A DNA stretch of 64,000 nt from Nannobrachium achirus (lineage: Eukaryota > Chordata > Actinopteri > Myctophiformes > Myctophidae): contig OY997659.1 in the NCBI GenBank assembly GCA_963921795.1, positions 26,580,403 to 26,644,402 on the forward strand, given 5' to 3'. Both the position numbers and the translations under genes were made by a program. The notes under the pieces were generated by a model. It made no database searches and had not been told where the DNA came from. It worked only from the letters and a program-made list of their open reading frames with translations. Positions within the stretch are counted from its first letter, which is position 1. Every line of letters starts with the position of its first letter. Positions 50,576 through 61,597 of this stretch are shown here, in pieces.

Positions 50576-51357
50576 TTATGCTTCACAATGTTGGGCAACC
50601 ACAAAGCTCTGGAAGCTGATGTTTTCTCCATCATTACAGCCCGTTGTAAATGTAGCGTCAGTTCCTGCCTGTTTTTAAGCAATACTGTGTGTTGAGATTA
50701 TTCTATCCAATTATCTTGTCTTTGCGGTAATCATGGGTCAGGCATAAATTGTGTAAAATGAAGGTAGATTATTTTCTAGACATTGCAATGAAATAGACAG
50801 ATTATGAAGCCACAAAGGGACTCAAAATTATGATGAAGATCCATGAGAGGCTGTGATTCTTTCATTTAGGAAATAGAAATCAGCGAAGCAGCTCTTTAAT
50901 TTATCTGTTGTTACAATTCAGCACAATTTTTTGCACATTTGTGGCACATTTTTTGCATATATTCATCTCATAAAATCTATCTGCACCAAACAGAGATGGA
51001 TTGAGTCATGCATGGCTGTTTGAGCCTCCCAGAGTAAATGTAATAAATGTGCATGACTATAATGCTGAATTGCAGCAGTGTCTTAATCTATGTGACTGCT
51101 CTCTTTAGGGTTGAAAGAGACATTTTGTGCAGATCTCTTGAAGTTAATTGTGTACAAAGGTGAGCTGAACATGATTTTTTTTTGGATCAGAATACAGCAA
51201 GTCTGTTGCTAATAGTAATGTGGAAACAAGATTTTCCCCATGATATTCAAACATGTTGTGGGATATCTGCTCTACTGGAGATAACTGGGTCAACATCTTC
51301 ATTAAATTAGTCCAACGAGGCTTTGCCACACCGTCAAGATGAAACAGCCATGTCAGA

Positions 51358-51500
51358 GATGATGACCTTTTGTGAAATGTCTTCAAGCTACTTAACTTTG
51401 TACCAAAGAACCAATTCAAGTTCAAGTAACTAATAACTACTGACCAAAAACAAATTCAGGGGCCCTCAGCCTTCATATAGCTCATCAAGGAAGGTGCTTG
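51358..51500. repeat. Diverged direct repeat, partner at 54.5 kb
   Basis: GATGACCTTT, AACTTTGTACC, AATTCAAGTTCAAGTAACTA, TACTGACC and GCTCATCAAGG occur in the same order as in 54,506-54,652. The shared length is about 145 bp. Confidence 0.5.
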
Positions 51501-51635
51501 CATAACCACATGATGCTTGTGTGCATCATTCTGTGTTCCAGTTCCAGTATTTGTTTTCACGATCTCCTCAGAGCAAATTGTTACCATAAAAGTTGACAGG
51601 ATGCAAACTTGAATTTGAGTGTGTGCGGTGCGCCG

Positions 51636-52158
51636 GTGCGTGGTGTGCGCCTCAGAAATAACACACTCACATATTATTGTATCTAATATAAGCCTGAGGA
51701 CAGACTCAGTTGCAGTATAAATGCAAAACATATCTCTGGTGCTGAATAAAAGTTTTATGCCTTAAATATAGTGTAAACATGTGTCACTGAAATGAGAATT
51801 GCCAGTGTCATGGCATACAAATACATTGTAGTGTATGTCCTGCAAAGTTGATTGTACTTCTGTATGCCTAATCTCTTTCTCTCTTCTTTCAACCTCCATA
51901 TTTCTTCACTGTTCCTTTTCTGCCCCTAAACACAAGCACACGATAACCGTTCATCAATCCCATATAACTTGAGGAACCAAATAGTGCAGGGCACCACTTC
52001 TCCATTGGAACTCCACGGACACAGCCGCCATGTTCTAGTCAGTTTGGAATGTTGTTCTCTGGCTTGATAGGGATGAATATTTGGATGGTCTGTCCTCAGG
52101 CTTATATTAGATAGGCTACAATATCTGAGAGTGTTATTTCTGGGGTAAACACCATGCA
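51636..52158. mobile_element. Inverted-repeat pair, candidate MITE
   Basis: CCTCAGAAATAACACACTCA and TCTAATATAAGCCTGAGGAC (51,650-51,704) are mirrored by GTCCTCAGGCTTATATTAGA and GAGAGTGTTATTTCTGGGGT (52,089-52,145). Arms of about 70 bp flank about 380 bp of unique-looking sequence. Confidence 0.55.
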
Positions 52159-52182
52159 CTTGAATTCAACCCCGTGAAACCT

Positions 52183-52277
52183 GTCATCTCTATTCTGGGG
52201 GGAACATTAGTTGAAAATAGCTGATCTACAAGCTCACAACGCATTGCACTGTGAAGTGCTGTGAGCTTGTAGATTTG
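52183..52277. mobile_element. Palindromic MITE, family A, copy 9 (variant flank)
   Basis: GAAAATAGCTGATCTACAAG pairs with GCTGTGAGCTTGTAGATTTG. The left flank CTCTATTCTGGGGGGAACAT is shared with the fragment at 24,690, so these two probably belong to one subfamily. Confidence 0.6.
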
Positions 52278-52669
52278 GTGGAGGGGGGGTGGAGGGGGGA
52301 GGGCTTTAAAATAAACCAATATAAACTAATACTAGTAAAACTAATCTTAAACAAAACCATTGCCATTAGGAAGTAGTAAAGCAACATTTTAGTGTGGCTA
52401 GTGTGTTATTTATTTATTAATTATTTATGTGAAATAATGGTATATTGTGCTCTTAATGAATTTTAATGTGTTGAACTGGCTGCATTGGACTGACAAAAGT
52501 CAGTTCATTATACTGCTCATTACAACATTCTTATAAGACCCTCAACTTGCCCACTGCAAGAATCTACGCTGTTTCATTCCTCAAGATGAGTGAGACACAT
52601 AAGAGAAGACAGGACTCTGCACATCCCATAACTGTCCCTCCCTGCAGGTTTTCAAATCCCCCACACATA

Positions 52670-52679
52670 TACGCACACG

Positions 52680-52772
<93 letters not shown>

Positions 52773-52785
52773 ACACACATAGTGA
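52670..52785. repeat. (CA)n microsatellite
   Basis: CA core at 52,684-52,764, flanked by ACGCACACGCACGC and GTGCGCACACACAC. Confidence 0.95.
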
Positions 52786-55700
52786 GAGAAAGCTTTCTTC
52801 TTTCCATCTGGTAAAGCGGGCTGTTGTGATTGATTTGTGGGTTTGCTCCTTCTTTTTTTCCCTCCATTTAAGTGAAATAATGTATGGAAGCAATCTGGCG
52901 ACAGACATTTTGGAAAATCTATTTGAAATCATTTCAGCTCAAGCCATGGCAGTTTGTCTTCTAAGGGGAGAGGAGCAAAGGATAATTGTCTGCAGTCTAG
53001 TAAAACACAGTATAACTGCCATCACACTTGAGTGAGCTTATAGCCAGCTAGTCCCATGGCCTCTAGAAGATAGAGCAGTTAATGTTCCCTTTTATTTTAG
53101 AGGATATGTCACTTGTATCACAGATTTATACCATGATACAGCAATTTTGTCCAAACAGATGGATAATGGTGTCACTGGGAAAAAGCCCTGTTTTTATTGA
53201 GTTTAGAGCATATTGTTTAGAGAGGGGCCTGCGTTGAAAAGCTCTGCCAGCACTTTTTCCCTTTATCTCCCTAATCTTGCTAGTATTAGATTTGATCATT
53301 TTTGTTTGAAGGAGGAAAATGTGGCTGTAATGGCTTCCTAATAGCGAACACAGGGGAAACAAATCCAGGGACCATGTTCTGTAGTGCTTCCATAAGCACC
53401 ACTGATTTATAGTGGTCTTTATGACAGAAAGGAAAATGATCTGCTGCAGGTATAAATCAGGTGAGGAGTAGGAAATTGAACTTAGATATCATCTTGTCAG
53501 ATGCTTAATGCTCTTCCTCCTGTCACATTCGATAGGGCCAATTTGGAGAATCCTGCAGAGGTAAAAAGAAGACAATTAACAATGACAGTGTGGTAATAGA
53601 TGAAGCCATAAAATGAACCTGCTGCCTGCAGGATGTTTTGTATGATTTCCACATGAGGTAGTGCCTGGGGTGCGTTGTCCTGGCCTTCAGAACATGGGGA
53701 ATTCTGCTGTTGGTATATTCTCTAGACCACAAGAACATCCTGCCCTCAAAAAGAGAGCAAGTAGTAAAATAGAACAAGTGAAATGAGAAACGTGTGCTTC
53801 TTTGCTGTTGTCTGCTCTGCAATTGACACTTGTATTATTCTGCATATGAAGGGCCCTGTAAATTTAAATCCTGGTTTGTCTGTAATCGATTCCAAGGGCA
53901 TTTTCTCAACACTATTTTAAAGTAATCAATATATCAATGGTTAAGTAGAACATGCTTTATATACATGACTACTCAGAGCCTCTGAAAGAGACAGTTAAAA
54001 TAAATTCCACTAGACTGTGTTTAAATCTAATTTGCAGAGCAGTGTTAACTTCCCCCACAATATTATAAACTAAATGGAATTTGTCATGCACAAAGCTTCT
54101 TATTTACCATGGAATATACAGGTTTTCTCATTGAAAATAATGGCTGTGGTTCATTCTTGCATCTATGTCTAAAAGTCATTCATTTGAGTTCAGTGGATAA
54201 TCAAGGCACAAGAGTGCATTGTTTATAGTAATGATTACATAAATTGTATTGATGGTCAAATAGATCTCATTATTCAGGAGCGTAATGAGTTCAGGGTAGG
54301 ACAGAGAATGACAATGCTCTCTGATCCCTGAATGTCATTCTGGTATAAACACTACGGTTTATTGCAGCATCACACAGCCAATGGCATGCATTTATGATTT
54401 GACAGATAGAATGTGAAGAGGGAAAAAAATGGAAACACATCCATCTAATTGGGTGCAGCGGTTTCAAATAATAACTTGAATTTTAAAAACTCATTTCTTG
54501 GGTGTGGATGACCTTTGATGAAATCCCTTCACGCTGCTCAACTTTGTCAAGTGGCAATTCAAGTCCAAGTAGCTAAGAAGTAATGACCAGGAATCTACTG
54601 TTTAGGAACCATCTCCTCATACCACCAGCTCATCAAGCCAAGCTCTTGTATAATCTAATTTGATTTTAATGCTTCTCTGAAGGGGATGCTGCTCTTATTA
54701 CAGTGTAATGATGCTGTTGTCAAGAGCCAATGGTGATCTCTAATATACCAGCCATGATAACTGCTTTTGTGACACTCCCCGTACATACCACATTGTCCCT
54801 GAAGCCGACACACAATGGGCTGGGCTGTGTGAAACATTGTGTTACTTTGTTGGTCCTACTGCCGTTTTACTTTATGATTGACAGAAACACAGTAAAGCTT
54901 TAAAAGTCCCTTCTTTATTATCTTTCTGTGATATGGTACTTTTTTGCATTCAGTACAGTAGATGGAGGATAACGATAAAGGTCTGCACTGAGATGAGGAG
55001 AATTTTGAAGTGCTCACACTCGGGGGCAGCAAATGGAAAAGTGACAAGCCCGGTGCACTTGTCTATTTTACTTATTCTGTGCCTCTGTTTCATATTCTGC
55101 CTCGCACCACAGGGTTATTTTTCTCCAGGGTTCAGGAGGGCACGCTCTTTCATTTCTTCAGAAAATTGTTTCGCAGGATTTCAATCTTTGGCTGCTAGAT
55201 ATGACAAAACACAATATCAAGAACACTTATGTTTCTTATCTGCCATTTTTTCTGGGTATAAATAAAAGATCAGTATAAATTTAAGTCAAGTGGCCCCCGA
55301 ATGCACATGTGAGAGATGAGTATGAAAAGAACTATGGACCTTGGGACAGGCCCACAGTACATTTTCATCATCTGCACCAAAATTACCTTGGCACTGCCGA
55401 TCTGTGTCATTTATCATCCTTGAAAATCAATTAGTGATTCTATTATAGCCCCAGCCATGTAATCTTTTGAGTGTTTGGACAATCAGACAATATTCTGAAA
55501 AACTATCCTTTCAATTGTTTCACAAAAGTCACATGGAACAGCATTGCTTTTTGCTTCACATTATTATTTTTATCACATGATAGGTTATAGTCGGTTACTT
55601 TTAGATGCAAACTATCATCACTTTAAAACTGCTGATCTGGGAGGGTTTAAGTTATCTCAAATATAGATTTTTTTCTAATTATGCTTTGAAAACACACCTA

Positions 55701-56899
55701 TTGTAACAATACTGTACAAACGCTCATATCTCTGAAGTGATGATTGCTCTCACATTCTTTCCGCATTGGTTTTCAAAATGGATACATTTGAGAATAGCTG
55801 AGAACATAATTTTATTAAAATTAAAACGGTTTCTATTTCCCCTGCACAACCCTGAATCTGTGTAATCACTATCTGTCCTATGTGTTGAATCTTCCATACA
55901 GTAGATGAGATATGGTTTTGTGAACAAGAGAAACTGTCACTGAAATAAGATTGAAGGCTTCTAAATTGATGAGTTCAAAACCTTACACACAAATAATAAT
56001 TCTACTGACTGTGCAGTAAAAACTGTCAAGAAAAACAAATATTTGACAAAGCACAGGAATAAAAAAATGAATTACTGAAAAATGAATCCGCAAGGCATCA
56101 CATGACACGTACACTGTAGTGTAGGCCTTCTCAATACATTTACTTATGATGATGCACATATGTGCAGCCAATGTGGCATATACAACAAGCTCCCAATGGT
56201 GTCTGTGAACACATACAAACACTGTCCTATTGATGTCCCATTTTTTTCCTGTTTGGCTCTTGTCAGAGGTCAACCTCAAACAGCATGCGGTGGAATCAGG
56301 CGTTACTGGTGGTGTCACATTGATGCATTACAAAGCCCAGAAGGTCACGTCTCTGTAAACATACATTATCAAAACCCATAGAAGATGTGGGATGTTGACC
56401 CATACCAACAGTTTACGGTGTATCTTCAGGGGAAAGGGTCGTGTCGAGGCAAAGGGGAACTTTGTAGCTGCAATGACTTTCTCGTTGCAAATGAAGAGGG
56501 TCAAGCAATCAAGACTGGTCGGGCTGTGTGTCAACACCATTATCTTATGCTGTCTGAAATGATCAATGAGCTAAAATAAAATGATCACAAGCTAAAATTG
56601 GCCTGCTAATGAAAATGGACTGTTTTAACATGTTATTTTTAAATGTCCCACAGTGAGGTGCAGGTTGGTGGGTGCAGGGTTGCAGTTTGCAATAACAGCC
56701 CAACACACATACAGGTAATATCTAATCCAGGCAATATATTGACTCTACCTTCATTGATTTTTGTGCTGATAGAATGGTCTGCTATATTACTAGGAATACA
56801 ATGCAAATATTTTTTTTACATAGGCCATGTGAATATTCTATACATCTACATTCTACTAAAAAATTAAAATAAACGGCCTGTTCTCCAACACAAATCTGG
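52786..56899. other. Gene-free interval next to the lnpk 3' end
   Basis: Unique AT-rich sequence apart from the direct repeat at 54.5 kb. Short plus-strand frames at 56,160-56,580 show no known domain. No second gene is evident between this point and the lnpk poly(A) site. Confidence 0.5.
54506..54652. repeat. Diverged direct repeat, partner at 51.4 kb
   Basis: GATGACCTTTGATGAAAT, CAACTTTGTC, AATTCAAGTCCAAGTAGCTA, TAATGACC and AGCTCATCAAGCC align in order with 51,358-51,500. It could be an old dispersed repeat or a duplicated regulatory segment. Confidence 0.5.
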
Positions 56900-58022
56900 G
56901 ACTCAAAAGAGCAGTTTATTCAATTGTATTTAATTTAATTGACATAACATTGGCACTCACTTAAAAAAATAAAATGAATAAGCAGTTGACTGACTTATAT
57001 CATTTATAAACATACATGAAAATATAAAGGCAATGGTACACAGGCAATATTCTTTAGCGGAGGCAAAAGTGGAGTCAACAAGGCTAAAGAGGAACCTTAA
57101 TTAAAACAACTATAGCTGGGAGGCAAAGGGTTGATTATACCCCGTTTCTTTATTCTGTAACATTGTATCAGCATTGTTTTGACACATTTCTGTACCAAGT
57201 TATAACAGACGACAAATAATTATCCAATGTAATCACAATTCCCATACACACATTGGCTCAAAATGTTGCATGTGATCATTGCCTTACATGACAAAGGCAC
57301 TCAAGGCAGGTGCAAATTAAGTTCATCTCTTTCCCCCCTTTTAGCAATAAATACAAGTCTGCATTCCTGTAATGGTACCATGACTGTGTAAACATGTTAT
57401 TAGCGTGCTCGTGAGTACACCCTCTTATTCAATACTGTCATGAAAGGCACATCATTATAGAAAATATCTATAAATATAGTTCCCATATAAATACAAAATA
57501 TAAATTTCCCATAAGACAGCCAGATTTTTACACACCTACAGTACATATAACAGGAAATATAATAATACTATACATTCAGTCAAGAAATAAGAAAAACTGA
57601 CATCTTGGAATAAGGCTTTTCCTATGTCAATGTCAACACATAACCAACAGACAGACAAGAAATGCTTTGGACTTTAAATTGACACATTTCCCATTTTTCT
57701 GCTAGAAAAATGGGCTTGGCATGTAAACAAACCGAACAAAGAAATATTATTTTGGCTGTTAACAACTTCAACATTAGGCCCTATGCATTTGTAATTACAT
57801 GCATCCTTACTATTGCTACAATTAAATTCAGCATTACCATTGCTACAACTATAGAGCATATTCCGAAAATAAAATACTTTCTGTAAAAGAAGAATAAGGT
57901 TACCTATTGGCTTGTAATTGTGCCATTCTAGATAAATGGTGTTAGCATAGATTAACCATTACCGCAACGCTTAGCAGAAAAACGTTAAACTCCAGCATTA
58001 ATTGTGATCAGATGTTGAAATT
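56900..58022 (-). other. lnpk: Probable 3' untranslated region of lnpk
   Basis: No coding potential follows the stop. The minus strand is AT-rich and has AATAAA hexamers at 57154-57149 and 56920-56915. The second is followed by a GU-rich TTTGTGTTGG at about 56895-56886, the usual arrangement of a cleavage signal. The transcript therefore probably ends near 56,900. The boundary is an inference and no transcript was examined. Confidence 0.5.
56915..56920 (-). terminator. Candidate distal polyadenylation signal of lnpk
   Basis: AATAAA on the minus strand lies about 1.1 kb after the lnpk stop codon and is followed by a GT-rich element within 30 nt. An upstream AATAAA at 57154-57149 is an alternative, with a weaker downstream element. 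Confidence 0.45.
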
Positions 58023-58201
58023 CTATTCCACTTCCATGGCAGACACATTGTGCTCGTCGTCAGACTGATCCCTCTCCATAGGAGGATCCGTTGACTTTGG
58101 GGTCTCTTCCTCATTGGATTCCTCAAGGCTGCCTTCTTCAGTCGGGCTCTCTGGCTCTTGGGGGTCTTCTTCAGCATGCGTGTCAGCCAGTTTGCTTGTT
58201 T
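58023..58201 (-). CDS. lnpk: lnpk terminal coding exon (acidic tail and stop)
   Basis: The terminal coding segment is 179 nt and ends with TAG at 58025-58023. It encodes a Glu/Asp/Ser/Pro-rich tail (for example EEDPQEPESPTEEGSLEES) ending in AMEVE. The tail is disordered-looking and diverges from mammals, as expected for this part of the family. The acceptor is TTTTCTCAG|AA. Confidence 0.9.
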
Positions 58202-61200
58202 CTGAGAAAACACAGATGCATTCTATGTTTTACATGCATTTAACATATCACTGCTGACCTAACTTTAACCTTAGAATTGATAATGGGAAAAAATCCCTGC
58301 AGTGTGTAAACCGGAGTCAATTTCATTACAGACAAAGCGTGAATTGCGAGTTTATTTTCTGCATAGATATTTCATATAGAGAGAAAGGAGGGGTCCAAGT
58401 GTGGGGTCAACTAAGTATATAGTGGTTAACACATGGGATGCCTAAGGCTTCTGAACGTGATAACGATTCACCCCCGCAAAGTGCCGTTTATCACGTTCAG
58501 GTACGTGTTAACCCATTTCCATGGTAACCGATAGACCCCACGCTGCGGCGACCAGGAGTGAGCGAAAAAACTATTTCCCATTATGCCTTGCGGAATTCTA
58601 TATCCGGCGCCTATTGCATTGTATTCATCCTGGCTGCAGAAACATCGATATATCTCTGCTTCTTTTCCCATATCGCTTGTTTGGTCAAAACGGCCTGTTT
58701 TCTATGGACCATAGCTTACACACAGATCATCGTGGTTGTATTTTTCTTTTTAGGCGCTGCGCACACAATGTGCACGGACTCACAGAGACATCGAAAATCT
58801 ACTAAATAAAACAGGAAAAAGCCTTGGCAGTTCATCTACATTAGTTATGGCAAAACTATGACAGTCTAAGTGTTAAGCATGACCAGTAAATCATTTTATG
58901 CACTTTAAGTGGGTCCTTATCCAAGTAGGGTACTCAGAGACTTACCAATATCAGGCTGGTTATCATCTACATCAAGATCAGATGATGGTAAAGGTGCTTC
59001 AGATGACATTTTCCTCTCACCCGTGATCTCAACGAGTTTGGGGGCTTGAGGTCTCGTCCTTCTTGCAGGGTTCAGGAAAAAACAATATGCACATCGGAAG
59101 GCTGAAATAAGACAGAACAGGGTGATTATCTGAATCTGAATGATTCTCATATATGCATAGATTAATATGAAACCAATAATATTTGAAAAAGAAAAAAGCC
59201 ACCGCTGTGTTAACACACCAGATCGATATGCAGCACTAGTTTGCATATTCAATCTTGTGTTTTTGCTTACAGAGGTCGGAAGTGGCAAAGGCATTTAAGA
59301 GCCATATGATATACTATGCTGCCAAAAGCTAGAGGGTAAATGAAGGCACAGTGTTTGATGGAGACTGACAAAGAGTGTTGTGTTTCTCTAAATCTTACCA
59401 ATGTATTCAAATTCCTCTTTTAATGCCATGCCGTTATGGGACAGGCACTGCTGGCATATGAGTGCATATCTAAGAGGGGAAGAAAAACAATCTAGTTGAG
59501 GACGCATACATGGAATGACATTACCGAAACATCATTCTGTTGATATATAGGATGACATTTCCCACAGTCCAAGCAGTGCTCACTAGTAATAGTAATCCAC
59601 TAATAATCCTGGCTCATTAATCAGCATTTTAACCTCCCATTTCCATGGCAGGAGATATGGATCTTATACATTTGTATAAGTATATGTATGTACTGTATAT
59701 TATGGCTCTGTATTTCTTTGCAAACATAGAAAGGCATTAATAAAGGAATGATTAGTTGCTTCATTTAAGGAGTTGCTTACAGTACCTGTTCTGAGGGCCA
59801 TCTCCAACAAGGTACTCCATGACCCTGTCCATAGCACCTCTCTCCCTAGGGAGCACAGGTCTGGCCAGGGGAGGGCCCGGGGGGTGCATCCCTGTTAAAG
59901 TACAGGCATGCCTATTAGCTACACACAGTCCACTGTCTTGAATACTAATCAGTACAAACTGGGCAAGGCTCGATGAAAATCTGGGCAAAATGGTTAGGCA
60001 AAGTTAGCTGCACAAGCCATGATGAATGCAAGAAAACCTGCCCCTTTTTCATAATGACTTGAAACTGGATATCACTTGCAAAGCACGTGCAGATTCCCCG
60101 CTGTGTTGGTGAGGTGTAATTAATATAATCTAACATCAAGAGCAATCATAGGAAGATGACTGGTCATTTCTGTGAGACTTGGCAGAGTCTCAGTATCCTG
60201 CTGGTTATTAATTTACCAACATATGGAAACTCTGTGGTGACTCTTTGTATCAAATTGCTTTTCACTTTCAATTTTCACCATAAGCAACTGATAGCATCAA
60301 GTCATATAAACCATTTGTGAGCCGTGCTCGATGCCAAAGGTAATTTTACCTGGCATTAAAGACATTTAGTGAGATTCTACCACCATTGCCAAGAGAACAA
60401 ACGCAGGGCTGGCTAATTAATCACAGTTAACATAATCTTGCTTTCGTGCATACCTCACAGTCAGCATTCCACATGGCAATTACAGCATGCTGCTTCCTCT
60501 AGGAACCCATTTTCCTTTACTTTTAGAACGTATTTGCATCTCATATGGAGTATTCATAGTCCAAAATGAATTTATATTGAATATTCAGTTTGTGCAACCA
60601 ACACAGATACCATACAACAATCATTCTTTAGAATACGTAACGTTTCTATTCGGCCAGCTGACTTGTCAAATCTTGCAAATGTGCAAGCAGGGATTAAAAT
60701 CAACTCAAAATCACAAGCATAACAAATGCATTCACCTTATAGTAATTATTCCAGGTGCCACGTTATAACATTTTAGGTTACACAAAAAGCAACCTAATGT
60801 ACATACATCCTAACTTTGTAAATGAAAACACAATTTTTAGAGAAAGGTTTAACCATTTTACTCAAAATAGTTTCAACCAAAATGTTATACAATTGGCCAT
60901 TACAACCATAACATATCCCACCAATGCTGACACCACACATACCACAGAGCCTTGAACAACTGGGGACACAAGAGGCAGAGATGAGTAAATCACACCTTAA
61001 TCGACCACATTATGAAGTGGTCCCCCTGCGTGCAGGTAACTCACCGACTCCTGAAACAGGTGTGCCAGGGGTCATGGGCCTCCTCATCAAGCTCTGCTGA
61101 GCAGCTACAGCCGACAGGCCCCTCTCTGGGGGTCCACCCGGAGCGGAGTGGGGGGGTCGTCCAGAGTAGGTGGCCCCTGAAGGGAGAGGGGGCCGGGCTG

Positions 61201-61597
61201 CAGAACTACTCGCAGGATTCACCACTGCTGCGGGGGTCCTTGGAACGACATTACGCTGACGGAGTTCTAAAAAGGAGGAAACATTGCAGGTTGCGGAGCC
61301 AAAATAGGGCGTTTAAATAACGTTGTCCTGGATATGGTTGTTACCTTGTCCTGGTCTTGGAGTTCCAACTGGAGTGGAATCAAATCCCTGAATTGAATAA
61401 AACAAATTGAAAGAAATTAGTGGCTATTACACAAGCCCAATAAGCATATAAAACAAATTCATCAGTTTACATGTATGTATTAATGTAAACAACAACAAAA
61501 GAAATCTAAAACTCACATTTTTCTTGGAATCAGGATCAAATCTTTCCAGAATCAATTTTGCATTTTTATAGGTTTCAGTCTCCATAACTTCTTCAAG
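58023..61597 (-). CDS. lnpk: Lunapark, ER junction protein, C-terminal part (7 exons; 5' end outside window)
   Basis: Lunapark stabilises three-way junctions of tubular endoplasmic reticulum. Minus-strand exons are 61517-61597, 61345-61387, 61045-61266, 59786-59891, 59399-59469, 58946-59101 and 58023-58201 (stop included). All six introns are GT-AG and the phases join without a frameshift, giving 858 nt, or 285 codons plus a stop. Residues 1-27 match the end of the family's coiled coil (ETYKNAKLILERFDP). Residues 42-130 are a Pro/Ser/Ala-rich linker. The block HPPGPPLARPVLPRERGAMD precedes a C4 zinc ribbon with CQQC at 156-159 and CAYC at 178-181. The acidic tail ends in AMEVE. The match to vertebrate lunapark, as I remember it, is strong across linker and zinc ribbon. 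Human LNPK has 428 residues, so roughly 120 N-terminal residues, including the myristoylated start and two membrane segments, are missing; I found no such exon between 61598 and 64000. Which teleost paralogue this is cannot be decided here. Confidence 0.96.
58202..58945 (-). other. lnpk last intron, with inverted-repeat relic
   Basis: This 744-nt intron contains a hairpin at about 58454-58501: CTGAACGTGATAA is repeated as its exact reverse complement TTATCACGTTCAG about 24 nt later. Flanking bases (GGTTAACACAT / ACGTGTTAACC) extend the inverted symmetry. It resembles a small MITE relic. Confidence 0.5.
58946..59101 (-). CDS. lnpk: lnpk exon with the second zinc-ribbon cysteine pair
   Basis: This 156-nt exon starts with AFRCAYCFFLNPARRTRPQA, which carries the second CxxC of the C4 ribbon. 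It continues into a less conserved acidic and serine-rich stretch. The acceptor is TTATTTCAG|CC and the donor is ATATTG|GTAAGT. Confidence 0.96.
59399..59469 (-). CDS. lnpk: lnpk exon with the first zinc-ribbon cysteine pair
   Basis: This 71-nt exon encodes RYALICQQCLSHNGMALKEE followed by FEYI. The CxxC supplies two of the four zinc ligands. The acceptor is CTCTTAG|AT and the donor is ATTG|GTAAGA. Confidence 0.96.
59786..59891 (-). CDS. lnpk: lnpk exon preceding the zinc ribbon
   Basis: This 106-nt exon encodes the family's most recognisable block, MHPPGPPLARPVLPRERGA, followed by MDRVMEYLVGDGPQN. It starts in phase 1 and ends in phase 2. The acceptor is TTAACAG|GG and the donor is AACAG|GTACTG. 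Only a few residues differ from human LNPK as I recall it. Confidence 0.96.
59892..61044 (-). other. lnpk intron of 1.15 kb
   Basis: This is the longest complete intron visible. I see no exon, microsatellite or recognised repeat in it. It contains AT-rich stretches near 60,760-60,960. Confidence 0.6.
61045..61266 (-). CDS. lnpk: lnpk exon encoding the Pro/Ser/Ala-rich linker
   Basis: This 222-nt exon starts ELRQRNVVPRTP, contains SAPGGPPERG, and ends in GTPVSGVG at the splice junction. The linker is predicted to be disordered and cytosolic. The acceptor is TTTTTAG|AA and the donor is GTCG|GTGAGT. The exon is GC-richer than its surroundings, as expected for Pro/Ala codons. Confidence 0.94.
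61345..61387 (-). CDS. lnpk: lnpk small exon at the start of the linker
   Basis: This 43-nt exon encodes GFDSTPVGTPRPGQ and ends in phase 1. The RPGQ motif followed by ELRQR in the next exon matches the RPGQEIRQR block of mammalian lunapark. The acceptor is TTCAG|GG and the donor is CAAG|GTAAC. Confidence 0.92.
61517..61597 (-). CDS. lnpk: lnpk exon encoding the end of the coiled coil
   Basis: The exon has 81 nt in phase 0 and encodes 27 residues starting LEEVMETETYK. The acceptor is a T-rich tract ending in CAG and the donor is AAT|GTGAGT. It is the most 5' exon of the gene visible in the window. The upstream intron is longer than 2.4 kb and runs off the right end. Confidence 0.94.

Noticed and set aside
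56160-56579. Cys-containing plus-strand frames next to the lnpk 3' end
   Set aside because: They are short overlapping frames with stops between and no known zinc-finger spacing.
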